The notes under the pieces were generated by a model. The model had not been told where the DNA came from and did not search any database. It worked only from the letters and a program-made list of their open reading frames with translations. From the NCBI GenBank assembly GCA_012799495.1, contig JAAZLD010000148.1:1-6060 (forward strand): 6,060 nt of DNA. Direction: 5' to 3'. Shown here in pieces: positions 1-6,038 of this stretch; the stretch's first letter is position 1; each line of letters starts with the position of its first letter. This stretch comes from Desulfitobacterium sp. Its GTDB lineage: Bacteria > Bacillota > Desulfitobacteriia > Desulfitobacteriales > Desulfitobacteriaceae. The position numbers and the translations under genes are program-made.

Positions 1-1198
1 TATCAATACCATAAAAACAAGAGTAGAGGACAGGAGGAGAGCAGATTAGGACATGGACTTCCTTAGCTCCTACTTTTCTTAGCATTTCCACAATCCGCGA
101 ACTAGTAGTTCCTCGGACTATGGAATCATCCACCATAATAACCCGTTTTCCTTTAATTACTTGGGCATTGGCATTAAGTTTAATCCGCACTGCCACTTCT
201 CGCATATCTTGATTAGGCTTAATAAAGGTTCGTCCCACATAGCGATTTTTTAAAAGCCCCTGAGCAAAGGGGATTCCCGATTCTTGGGCATAACCTAAAG
301 CTGCTGATGTTCCAGAATCCGGTACAGGAATGACAATATCCGCATCTATAGGACACTCTTTGGCTAGTTCAATCCCCATCCGTAGCCGGCTTTCCGTCAC
401 ATTGACAGTATCAATAGTACTATCCGGTCTAGCAAAATAAATATATTCAAAGGCACAGAGGGCTGTCTTTTCCTTAGGAAGGCCCTGACGAGAGTGAAGT
501 CCCTCTTCATCAATAGTAATAATCTCACCTGGCTCTACATCTCGGACAAATTCAGCCCCAATAGTATCTAGAGCACAGCTTTCTGAAGCTAAACAATAAC
601 GTCCTTCGATTTTACCAATACATAAGGGACGTATCCCATAAGGATCCCGGACTCCGATGATCTTATTTTCGGAAGCTAATACTATGGTATAAGCTCCTTT
701 AATATCCAACATGGTCTTGATTAGAGCATCTTGGATGGTACTACGGGAATATTTAGCGATTAGCTGAACGATTACTTCAGTATCTACTGTAGTTTGGAAA
801 ACAGCCCCCTCTTGGGTCAGCTCCTCTCTTAGCTCTCGAGCATTAATAATATTTCCATTATGAGCTAGAGCCATCATCCCTTTTTGATAATGGACTACCA
901 AAGGCTGAGCATTAGCCTGGAGGCTAGAACCTGAAGTGGAATAACGAACATGCCCAATAGCCATCTTCCCCTGTAATTTCTGGAGGATTTCCTCGGAAAA
1001 AACCTCCATAACCAAACCCATCCCCTTATGAACTTCAATATTTTTTCCATTGAAGACAGCTATACCAGCACTTTCCTGTCCCCGATGTTGAAGGGCATAA
1101 AGGCCAAAATAGGTTAGACGAGCAACCTCTTGCTCCGGGGCATAGATTGCGAATACACCGCATTCTTCTTTTGGTTTATCCTCCCAGAGTTCTCTCAA
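1..1198 (-). CDS. purF: Amidophosphoribosyltransferase PurF, C-terminus cut by the window edge
   Basis: PurF transfers ammonia from glutamine to PRPP, giving phosphoribosylamine; this is the first committed step of purine synthesis, in the cytoplasm. 399 codons are visible and about 75 C-terminal residues should lie beyond the left edge (Bacillus PurF is about 476 aa). I translated the frame end to end and it is intact. The N-terminal Ntn-glutaminase has a 12-residue propeptide ending KEE before the nucleophile Cys13 (ECGVFAIY), then LQHRGQESAG and HNGNI. The phosphoribosyltransferase domain follows, with the PRPP loop VIMVDDSIVRGTT at about 353-365. Cys248 (CAFEYIYFARPDS) and Cys394 (SCFYGID) fall at mature positions 236 and 382, exactly the Fe-S ligands of the Bacillus enzyme; the last two ligands are off-window. 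The start is TTG: an in-frame stop lies upstream and no ATG or GTG lies before Cys13. TTG at 1198 has GGGGGA 8 nt upstream. A TTG at 1213 is a weaker alternative adding five residues. It lies 50 bp after purE and is probably co-transcribed. Confidence 0.97.
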   Translation of the reverse strand, partial: MRELWEDKPKEECGVFAIYAPEQEVARLTYFGLYALQHRGQESAGIAVFNGKNIEVHKGMGLVMEVFSEEILQKLQGKMAIGHVRYSTSGSSLQANAQPLVVHYQKGMMALAHNGNIINARELREELTQEGAVFQTTVDTEVIVQLIAKYSRSTIQDALIKTMLDIKGAYTIVLASENKIIGVRDPYGIRPLCIGKIEGRYCLASESCALDTIGAEFVRDVEPGEIITIDEEGLHSRQGLPKEKTALCAFEYIYFARPDSTIDTVNVTESRLRMGIELAKECPIDADIVIPVPDSGTSAALGYAQESGIPFAQGLLKNRYVGRTFIKPNQDMREVAVRIKLNANAQVIKGKRVIMVDDSIVRGTTSSRIVEMLRKVGAKEVHVLICSPPVLYSCFYGID

Positions 1199-1205
1199 CT
1201 TAATA

Positions 1206-1211
1206 TCCCCC
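1206..1211 (-). promoter_or_regulatory. Ribosome binding site deciding the purF TTG start
   Basis: On the minus strand GGGGGA lies 8 nt before the TTG at 1198. No ATG or GTG is available in frame between the upstream in-frame TAA and the catalytic Cys codon (1162-1160), so one of two TTG codons must serve. This site favours the one at 1198, which also gives a propeptide length (12) close to the 11 residues of Bacillus PurF. Confidence 0.7.
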
Positions 1212-1248
1212 AATTCTCTTGGATTCCTTACTTAACACCTCTTGCAAG

Positions 1249-1743
1249 CTAGTCCCGAAGTTTTTTCTGGATAGCTTGATCCTTAGCCTCTACTCCTTGA
1301 GCCATATTAACCCGGTACTGCTGTAAGGATTCTTTCAGACTTCGATCAGTTATACTGAGCATTTGCACAGCTAAAAGTCCTGCATTCTTAGCCCCATTGA
1401 TCCCTACTGTTGCCACAGGTACCCCTGGAGGCATTTGGACTATAGCGTAAAGGGCATCTACTCCTTCTAAAGCACCACTGCGAATAGGTACCCCGATGAC
1501 GGGTAAGGTGGTAGCTCCAGCTACTACCCCAGGGAGATGAGCAGCCATACCTGCTCCGGCAATAATAACCTTTCCACCTTGACCTTCGAATTCTTTCACC
1601 CAATTTAAAGTCCGCTCTAATGTACGGTGAGCTGAAGATACTTTTACTTCAAAGGAAATACCAAATTCCTCTAAGATTTCAATGGCATCTTCCATAACCT
1701 TAAAATCCGAGTCACTGCCCATGACAATACCTACTTGATTCAT
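1249..1743 (-). CDS. purE: N5-carboxyaminoimidazole ribonucleotide mutase PurE (class I)
   Basis: PurE converts N5-CAIR to CAIR in the cytoplasmic purine pathway, using the product of PurK; class I enzymes assemble as octamers. The 164-residue protein is one compact flavodoxin-like domain of usual length. It has the phosphate-binding GSDSD loop (9-13), the catalytic-histidine motif SAHRT (His39), AGAGMAAHLPG (62-72), GVPIRSGALEG (84-94) and QMPPGVPVATV (103-113). The AAHLPG form is typical of class I rather than of the class II AIR carboxylase. I place the start at 1743: the GGAGG at 1754-1750 is 6 nt upstream of this ATG but directly abuts the in-frame ATG at 1749, which would add Met-Ile and is badly spaced. 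The gene starts 15 bp after the purL stop, so translation is probably coupled. No purK or purC lies in the window, although purC often follows purE in Bacillota. Confidence 0.97.
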   Translation of the reverse strand: MNQVGIVMGSDSDFKVMEDAIEILEEFGISFEVKVSSAHRTLERTLNWVKEFEGQGGKVIIAGAGMAAHLPGVVAGATTLPVIGVPIRSGALEGVDALYAIVQMPPGVPVATVGINGAKNAGLLAVQMLSITDRSLKESLQQYRVNMAQGVEAKDQAIQKKLRD

Positions 1744-1749
1744 AATCAT

Positions 1750-1754
1750 CCTCC
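1750..1754 (-). promoter_or_regulatory. Ribosome binding site deciding the purE start
   Basis: Minus-strand GGAGG sits in the 15-bp purL-purE gap. It has no spacer to the ATG at 1749 but 6 nt to the in-frame ATG at 1743, so the latter is the likely start. Confidence 0.75.
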
Positions 1755-1758
1755 ACTC

Positions 1759-4700
1759 TTAACTTCGAAAATAGTTCACACCATTGCCGAAGATATTCTG
1801 AACTTTCTTGCCTGAAATATTGATAGCTACTTGAACTCCAGTCCGCTCTGAATGACCCATTTTACCAAAGACCCTACCATCGGGACTGGTAATTCCTTCG
1901 ATAGCTTCCATAGAACCAAAAGGATTATATTTTGATTCACCACTTGCCTTACCCTGAGAATCTACATATTGGGTAGGGATTTGTCCTTTTTGGATAAGCC
2001 CCTGGAGTACTTCTGGTTTAGCTACAAACCGCCCTTCCCCACTAGATACAGGGATAGTGTGGATATCCCCTACTTCCATACCTCTGAACCAAGGAGACAA
2101 AGTTGAAACTACTTTGGTATTAACCATAGTGGAAACATGGCGACCGATCTTATTCGTCGTAAGAGCTATAGAATCATCTACAAAATCCCGGATCTCACCA
2201 TAAGGGAGTAAGCCAAGTCTCACTAAAGCTTGGAATCCGCTACCGATACCTAAGATCAAACCATCTCTTTCTGAGAGCAATTCCATAATAGCTTCTTTAA
2301 GCCGGGGATGCCGGAAAAGGGTAGAGATATGTTTTCCTGTATCTACTGGTTCACCAGACCCCCCTGGAAGCATGATTATATTAGCCTTTTGGATCTTCTT
2401 AGCTAAAGCCTCTATGGATTCTTCCAGATGGACTGGGGTAAGGTTACGAACCACCATAGTTTCCACAGCTGCTCCTGCCTTAGAAAAAGCTAACTCAGCA
2501 TCATATTCACCATTAGTACCAGGGAAAATAGGAATGAAAACAAGAGGTTTGGCAAATTTCACAGTAGGTCGGTATTCATTCCGCTCTTTATAAGAGATTT
2601 CTTGAGGTTGAGGGATTCCTTCTCCTTCAATTGGGAAAACACTGGCTAAGGGTTTTTCCCAGGTGGTAATAGCTTCTTCTAAGGTAATCTCCAAGTTCTC
2701 CCCACGGATCACCGCTTCTTCCTGAGTATTCCCCAGGACTAGATATTCCACCTCTCCAAACACTTCTTCTAAATCTACTGAATTAGGAATTTCCAATATA
2801 ATAGAGCCATAATCGGGACGGAAATAATCTTCTGGCTTTAGTGTTCCAGTTAGATTAATTCCCAGATTATTACCAAAGGCCATTTTGCTTAAAGCTGCCG
2901 CAATTCCTCCCATCCCTACGTTATGAGATGCTAGGACTTTACCTTTTTTGATAAGCTCATGAACTTTGCGGAAGTTCTTGGTTAAATGTTCAAAATCTAT
3001 TACTTCCTCTTCGTCCCGGCGAGCAGGCACTAAGAGGATCTGACTGTCTGCTTTTTTAAACTCTTGAGATACTACATTTTTCGTGTTCAAAATTCCCACA
3101 GCAAAAGACACTAAGGTAGGAGGAACATGGAGATCATTAAAGGTACCAGACATACTGTCTTTACCACCGATAGCAGCTATTCCTAATTCTCTTTGAACAG
3201 TAAGAGCACCTAGGAGGGCGCTGAAAGGTTTGCCCCATCTTTGTGGTTCTTCCCCTAATCTTTCGAAATATTCCTGGAAAGTCAATCGGATCTTACTATA
3301 GTCCCCACCCAAAGCAACCATTTTCGTTACGGAATCCACCACAGCATATAATCCTCCGTGGAAGGGGCTCCATTTAGCTAATTGAGGATTATAGCCAAAA
3401 GTCATAGCTGTGGCTGTTGTGGTTTCCCCTTCGAGAAGGGGGATTTTCGAGACCATTCCTAAAGCAGGGGTCACTTGGTTTTTACCACCTAAAGGCATCA
3501 ATACAGCATTTCCTCCGATGGAACTATCAAATTGTTCCACTAGACCTTTTTGGCTAGAAACATTGAGATCTTGAAGATTATTAAGCCAGGCTTCCCGGAG
3601 ATTTTTTCCTTCCAAAAGGGCTTTTTCTTGGGACTTAAAGTAGTTAGATTGAGGATCGGGAAGTTTTACTTCAACTTGGGTTTTTTGTTTAACTCCATTT
3701 GTATCTAAAAATTCTCGGCTAATATCTACGATTGCTTCTCCCCGCCAGAATATTTTTAAACGAGGATCAGAAGTAACATCTGCTACTTTAGTTGCCTCTA
3801 GATTTTCCCCATCTGCATAAGCGATAAAATCTTGCAAATCCTCACTACTAATTACAACAGCCATCCGTTCCTGGGATTCGGAGATGGCTAATTCTGTACC
3901 ATCTAATCCTTCGTATTTGGTAGGTACAGCATCTAAATTTATTTCTAAACCATCAGTCAGTTCACCAATAGCTACAGATACCCCACCTGCTCCAAAGTCA
4001 TTGCATTTTTTGATCATGGTACTAACTTGGGGATTACGGAACAAACGCTGAATATTCCGCTCGATAGGGGGATTACCTTTTTGAACATCAGAGCCACAAG
4101 TAATAAGGGATTCAGTTGTATGTTCTTTGGAGGATCCTGTGGCTCCACCACAACCATCCCGTCCGGTCCTTCCTCCCACCAGGACTACCACATCACCTGG
4201 TTGAGGAGTATGGCGAACTACATTTTTCCGAGGAGCTGCAGCCACAACGGCACCTAGTTCCATTCTTTTAGCCACAAAATCTTCATCATAAAATTCCACT
4301 ACCTGACCTGCAGAAACACCGATTTGGTTCCCGTAAGAACTATATCCAGCTGCCGCTTCCCTAGTAATTTTCCGTTGGGGAAGTTTCCCTGGGAGGGTAT
4401 CTTCGATCTTTGTCTGAGGGTCAGCACTACCTGTAATCCGCATAGCTTGATAAACATAGGTTCGACCAGATAAAGGATCGCGAATAGCACCACCTAAACA
4501 GGTATTGGCACCGCCAAAGGGTTCGATTTCTGTAGGGTGGTTATGGGTTTCATTTTTAAACATGACTAGCCATTCTTGTTCTTCCCCATTTACATCTACG
4601 GGAACAACAATACTACAAGCATTGATCTCCTCAGATTCATCTAAATCCTCTAGGAGACCTTTTTTCCTTAATTCCTTCATCCCGATTACTGCTATGTCCA

Positions 4701-5532
4701 TTAAATTCAGATCCCGTTCTTCAACCTTGTCCCCATAGACAAAGTTCCGAGCTTCCTTATATCCCTCAAAGGCTTTTTTGATAGGGGATGCAAAGGGACC
4801 TTCTTCGATCCTGATCTTCTCAAGACTGGTGTGGAAGGTAGTATGACGACAATGATCAGACCAATAAGTATCGATAAACCTTAACTCTGTGATAGTAGGG
4901 TCTCGCTTCTCTTCATCTCGAAAATATTCCTGACAAAAAGCCAAATCTGCCTCACTCATAGCAAGGCCAGCATTCCCGTGATATTCTTCTAACTCTTTAG
5001 GTGTCATTTGAATAAAACCAGCGATATTTTCTACTTTGTCAGGAGCAACATTTCCTAAAGTAATGCTTTCAGGCTTGTCCAAGGTAGTTTCCCTAGACTC
5101 TACAGGATTGATAAGATAATCCTTAATTTTTTGGAAGTCCTCTTCCGAAATATGACCTTGGAAAACAAGAACCTTGACTCTTCTAACTTCTGGACGTTCC
5201 TTAAGGGTAAAGAACTGGATGGAATGAGCTAAGGAGTCAGCATGTTGATCATATTGACCAGGGAGGTATTCCATAGCTAAAAGATAATCATCAGGAGAAA
5301 ATGTTAAATCCTCATCATACACTAAATCTACTAAAGGATCTCCAAAAACACCTTCTCGAGCTTCCTGAAATTCTTCCTCAGAAAGACCAGAAATGTCAAA
5401 ATAATTGATTACTCGGAGATTTTTTAACCCTTCAATACCAAGATTTTCCTGCAAATCTTGCAGCATTACCTGTGCCTCAACATTCAATTGGGGCTTTTTC
5501 TCAATATAAATTCGTTTAACTCTTTTTTCCAT
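1759..5532 (-). CDS. purL: Single-chain phosphoribosylformylglycinamidine (FGAM) synthase PurL with a degenerate glutaminase domain
   Basis: PurL converts FGAR, ATP and (normally) glutamine to FGAM, the fourth step of purine synthesis. At 1257 aa it is the large fused form, closest to the clostridial/streptococcal type (about 1240 aa). Visible in order: the N-terminal PurS-like region (about 1-180); the linker with YWSDHCRHTTF (223-233); the first AIRS-like half with KNETHNHPTEIEPFGG (326-341), GGRTGRDGCGGATGSS (453-468) and CNDFGAGG (510-517); the second half with SPFHGG (722-727), GGKDSMSG (789-796) and VGMGG (872-876); and the class I glutaminase domain from about 996 to the end. In that last domain the nucleophile elbow, GICNG in relatives, is GIGSG (Gly1097 in place of Cys, Ser1098 for Asn). 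The GGFS-GDEPDGSGK loop is shortened to GGSGEPVDTGK (1057-1067), and SHGEG reads SSGEG (Ser1164). GHSER (His1227, Glu1229) is kept. Synthetase function is very likely; glutamine hydrolysis by this chain is doubtful. The ATG at 5532 has AGGGGAGGT just upstream. It is the first gene of the operon. Confidence 0.97.
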   Translation of the reverse strand: MEKRVKRIYIEKKPQLNVEAQVMLQDLQENLGIEGLKNLRVINYFDISGLSEEEFQEAREGVFGDPLVDLVYDEDLTFSPDDYLLAMEYLPGQYDQHADSLAHSIQFFTLKERPEVRRVKVLVFQGHISEEDFQKIKDYLINPVESRETTLDKPESITLGNVAPDKVENIAGFIQMTPKELEEYHGNAGLAMSEADLAFCQEYFRDEEKRDPTITELRFIDTYWSDHCRHTTFHTSLEKIRIEEGPFASPIKKAFEGYKEARNFVYGDKVEERDLNLMDIAVIGMKELRKKGLLEDLDESEEINACSIVVPVDVNGEEQEWLVMFKNETHNHPTEIEPFGGANTCLGGAIRDPLSGRTYVYQAMRITGSADPQTKIEDTLPGKLPQRKITREAAAGYSSYGNQIGVSAGQVVEFYDEDFVAKRMELGAVVAAAPRKNVVRHTPQPGDVVVLVGGRTGRDGCGGATGSSKEHTTESLITCGSDVQKGNPPIERNIQRLFRNPQVSTMIKKCNDFGAGGVSVAIGELTDGLEINLDAVPTKYEGLDGTELAISESQERMAVVISSEDLQDFIAYADGENLEATKVADVTSDPRLKIFWRGEAIVDISREFLDTNGVKQKTQVEVKLPDPQSNYFKSQEKALLEGKNLREAWLNNLQDLNVSSQKGLVEQFDSSIGGNAVLMPLGGKNQVTPALGMVSKIPLLEGETTTATAMTFGYNPQLAKWSPFHGGLYAVVDSVTKMVALGGDYSKIRLTFQEYFERLGEEPQRWGKPFSALLGALTVQRELGIAAIGGKDSMSGTFNDLHVPPTLVSFAVGILNTKNVVSQEFKKADSQILLVPARRDEEEVIDFEHLTKNFRKVHELIKKGKVLASHNVGMGGIAAALSKMAFGNNLGINLTGTLKPEDYFRPDYGSIILEIPNSVDLEEVFGEVEYLVLGNTQEEAVIRGENLEITLEEAITTWEKPLASVFPIEGEGIPQPQEISYKERNEYRPTVKFAKPLVFIPIFPGTNGEYDAELAFSKAGAAVETMVVRNLTPVHLEESIEALAKKIQKANIIMLPGGSGEPVDTGKHISTLFRHPRLKEAIMELLSERDGLILGIGSGFQALVRLGLLPYGEIRDFVDDSIALTTNKIGRHVSTMVNTKVVSTLSPWFRGMEVGDIHTIPVSSGEGRFVAKPEVLQGLIQKGQIPTQYVDSQGKASGESKYNPFGSMEAIEGITSPDGRVFGKMGHSERTGVQVAINISGKKVQNIFGNGVNYFRS

Positions 5533-5536
5533 GATG

Positions 5537-5545
5537 ACCTCCCCT
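5537..5545 (-). promoter_or_regulatory. Strong ribosome binding site of purL
   Basis: Minus-strand AGGGGAGGT is a near-perfect Shine-Dalgarno sequence 4 nt before the purL ATG. It confirms the start at 5532. Confidence 0.9.
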
Positions 5546-5571
5546 TATTTTTCATTTCCATACAACAGGTC

Positions 5572-5602
5572 CTCTTGTTACAAGAGTTCCATGTAACAAG
5601 AG
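5572..5602 (-). repeat. Perfect 10-bp inverted repeat just upstream of the purL ribosome binding site
   Basis: In the transcript CTCTTGTTAC (5602-5593) can pair with GTAACAAGAG (5581-5572) around an 11-nt loop. The 3' arm contains a smaller palindrome, CTTGTAACAAG (5584-5574). No U-run follows, so it is not an intrinsic terminator. It lies after the riboswitch terminator and 26 nt before the Shine-Dalgarno site, so it is present only in read-through mRNA. It may be an mRNA-stabilising hairpin or a protein site; the function is unknown. A diverged copy of its first arm and flank (ttccat, two bases, aaca on the + strand, 5556-5570) lies nearer to purL. Confidence 0.75.
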
Positions 5603-5679
5603 CTTAATGATAGAACTTAATGATAGAACTTAATAATAGAACTTAATAATAGAACTTAATGAAAAACTTAATGCTAAAG
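5603..5679 (-). repeat. Six-copy 13-bp tandem repeat in the purL leader
   Basis: Read on the + strand, cttaat recurs at 5603, 5616, 5629, 5642, 5655 and 5667, giving units of 13, 13, 13, 13, 12 and 13 bases. The first two are cttaatgatagaa, the next two cttaataatagaa, and the last two are diverged (cttaatgaaaaa, cttaatgctaaag). In the mRNA this reads as AUUAAGUUCUAUY repeats. The array fills the space between the terminator and the inverted repeat. It has no coding sense and no evident stable fold. Copy number may vary between strains. Confidence 0.92.
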
Positions 5680-5682
5680 TTT

Positions 5683-5741
5683 AAAAAAGCCCAGGCAGGA
5701 AGATTCCACTAAAATTACTGAGTGAAACACCTCCGCCTGGG
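5683..5741 (-). terminator. Riboswitch-controlled intrinsic terminator (attenuator) before purL
   Basis: In the transcript CCCAGGC (5741-5735) pairs perfectly with GCCTGGG (5696-5690), and G-U and G-C pairs extend the stem inward. An inner stem UUCACU/AGUGGAA continues it with one bulge (about 5726-5721 with 5709-5703), and a run of six U (5688-5683) follows directly. It stands between the aptamers and purL, so read-through is needed for operon expression. Its first arm lies inside the conserved 3' core of the PRPP-like aptamer, making the two structures mutually exclusive. Confidence 0.93.
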
Positions 5742-5855
5742 TTTAATCCCTTCGGTGAAGTCGAATAGCAAAGCTAAGGTACATCCCTCTAGAATCCACC
5801 TTAGATTCACTAAACCTGCGCCTTCAGGGAAAAACCCATTGGACACTACGCAGGT
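5728..5855 (-). ncRNA. Probable PRPP riboswitch aptamer (ykkC family, subtype 2b), in tandem with the guanine aptamer
   Basis: Seen: a perfect 7-bp stem ACCUGCG/CGCAGGU (5855-5849 with 5820-5814) enclosing UAGUGUCC and a GGG/CCC hairpin. A second perfect 7-bp hairpin CUAAGGU/ACCUUAG follows (5804-5798 with 5780-5774). Then comes the 3' domain CACCGAAGGGAUUAAACCC plus AGGCGGAGGUG (5757-5728), with a CACC/GGUG stem enclosing a GGG-AUUAAA-CCC hairpin. The GGGAUAAAA-CCCAGGCGG block matches the 3' core of ykkC-type RNAs as I recall it. Known PRPP riboswitches often follow a guanine aptamer in front of purine operons, as here. The terminator's first arm is part of this core, so ligand binding should favour read-through (an ON switch). 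The 5' domain matches the family less clearly (no plain CUAGGG), and the middle hairpin looks like an insertion. A guanidine or ppGpp variant is possible but fits purine genes less well. Confidence 0.68.
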
Positions 5856-5862
5856 AAATTTT

Positions 5863-5933
5863 CGCTCATAGTCAGGCCATTTCCGGTAGCCTGGTAGAAA
5901 CTTGCAGACCATATTACTGCGATTATACGAACG
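5863..5933 (-). ncRNA. Guanine-class purine riboswitch aptamer
   Basis: In the transcript P1 is CGUUCGUA/UAUGAGCG (5933-5926 with 5870-5863; eight pairs, two of them G-U). P2 is GCAG/CUGC closing the loop with AUAUGG. The junction reads AAGUUUCUACC, P3 is AGGCUA/UGGCCU, L3 is CCGGAAA, and the last junction is GACUAUG. The L2 GG and L3 CC needed for the kissing loops are present, as are the core U22, U47 and U51. The specificity base, equivalent to C74 of the Bacillus xpt aptamer, is C (complement of g5871), so the ligand should be guanine or hypoxanthine rather than adenine. L3 has G where the common CCGUAAA has U, a position usually flipped out. Guanine binding normally favours termination, fitting end-product repression of purL-purE-purF. 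Confidence 0.97.
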
Positions 5934-5983
5934 CTCTATTCTTTTTTCTCAAATCCCAATAAAGTAACAAACCTTATGGTTTT

Positions 5984-6012
5984 ATTGTAGCCCCTAATAC
6001 TTAGCAGGTCAA
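5984..6012 (-). promoter_or_regulatory. SigA-type promoter of the purL-purE-purF operon
   Basis: On the minus strand TTGACC (6012-6007) and TACAAT (5989-5984) are separated by exactly 17 bp. Transcription should start around 5977, about 43 nt before the guanine aptamer, giving a leader of about 445 nt. The region between start and aptamer shows nothing else recognisable. Confidence 0.9.
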
Positions 6013-6025
6013 CATTTTATTGAGG

Positions 6026-6038
6026 ATTTTCGAACATT
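6026..6038 (+). promoter_or_regulatory. Candidate PurR operator (PurBox)
   Basis: The + strand ATTTTCGAACATT matches the Gram-positive PurBox consensus AWWWCCGAACWWT at 12 of 13 positions (T for the first C). It begins 13 bp upstream of the -35 element, and upstream placement is usual for PurBoxes. A weaker AACATTT half match lies at 6011-6017. PurR normally uses two divergent boxes; a clear second box is not in view and might lie past the right edge. No purR gene is in the window. Confidence 0.4.

Noticed and set aside
1388..1603. 71-codon reading frame within purE
   Set aside because: It is out of frame with purE on the same strand, arginine/serine rich, and has no start signals; it is a shadow of purE.
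2509..2511. Gly1008 in PurL GTNGEYD, where many glutaminase domains have GTNCE
   Set aside because: I recall streptococcal PurL having Ser here (GTNSEYD), so the position is variable and is not counted as evidence of inactivation.
2372..4738. Plus-strand and alternate-frame reading frames inside purL (2372-2593, 4027-4257, 4299-4493, 4505-4738)
   Set aside because: All are covered by the intact, motif-rich purL frame and lack ribosome binding sites or recognisable domains.
5535..5566. Small upstream frame ATG GAA ATG AAA AAT AAG overlapping the purL start
   Set aside because: It has no ribosome binding site of its own and runs out of frame through the purL Shine-Dalgarno sequence; probably chance.
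5561..5597. Possible second promoter (TTGTAA / TTGTTA boxes) before purL
   Set aside because: The spacings are wrong (15 bp to TATGGA, or no -10 at 17 bp) and the boxes belong to the inverted repeat.
5572..5602. Inverted repeat read as an intrinsic terminator
   Set aside because: Neither strand has a T-run after the stem.
5690..5741. CCGCCTGGG-like string suggesting a ZTP (pfl) riboswitch
   Set aside because: CCGCCTGGG occurs on the + strand, where no gene follows. On the transcript strand GCCTGGG is the second terminator arm, and no ZTP 5' domain is seen.
5715..5912. 65-codon minus-strand reading frame inside the leader
   Set aside because: It lies across both aptamers and ends in the terminator stem, has no ribosome binding site, and its sequence is explained by RNA structure.
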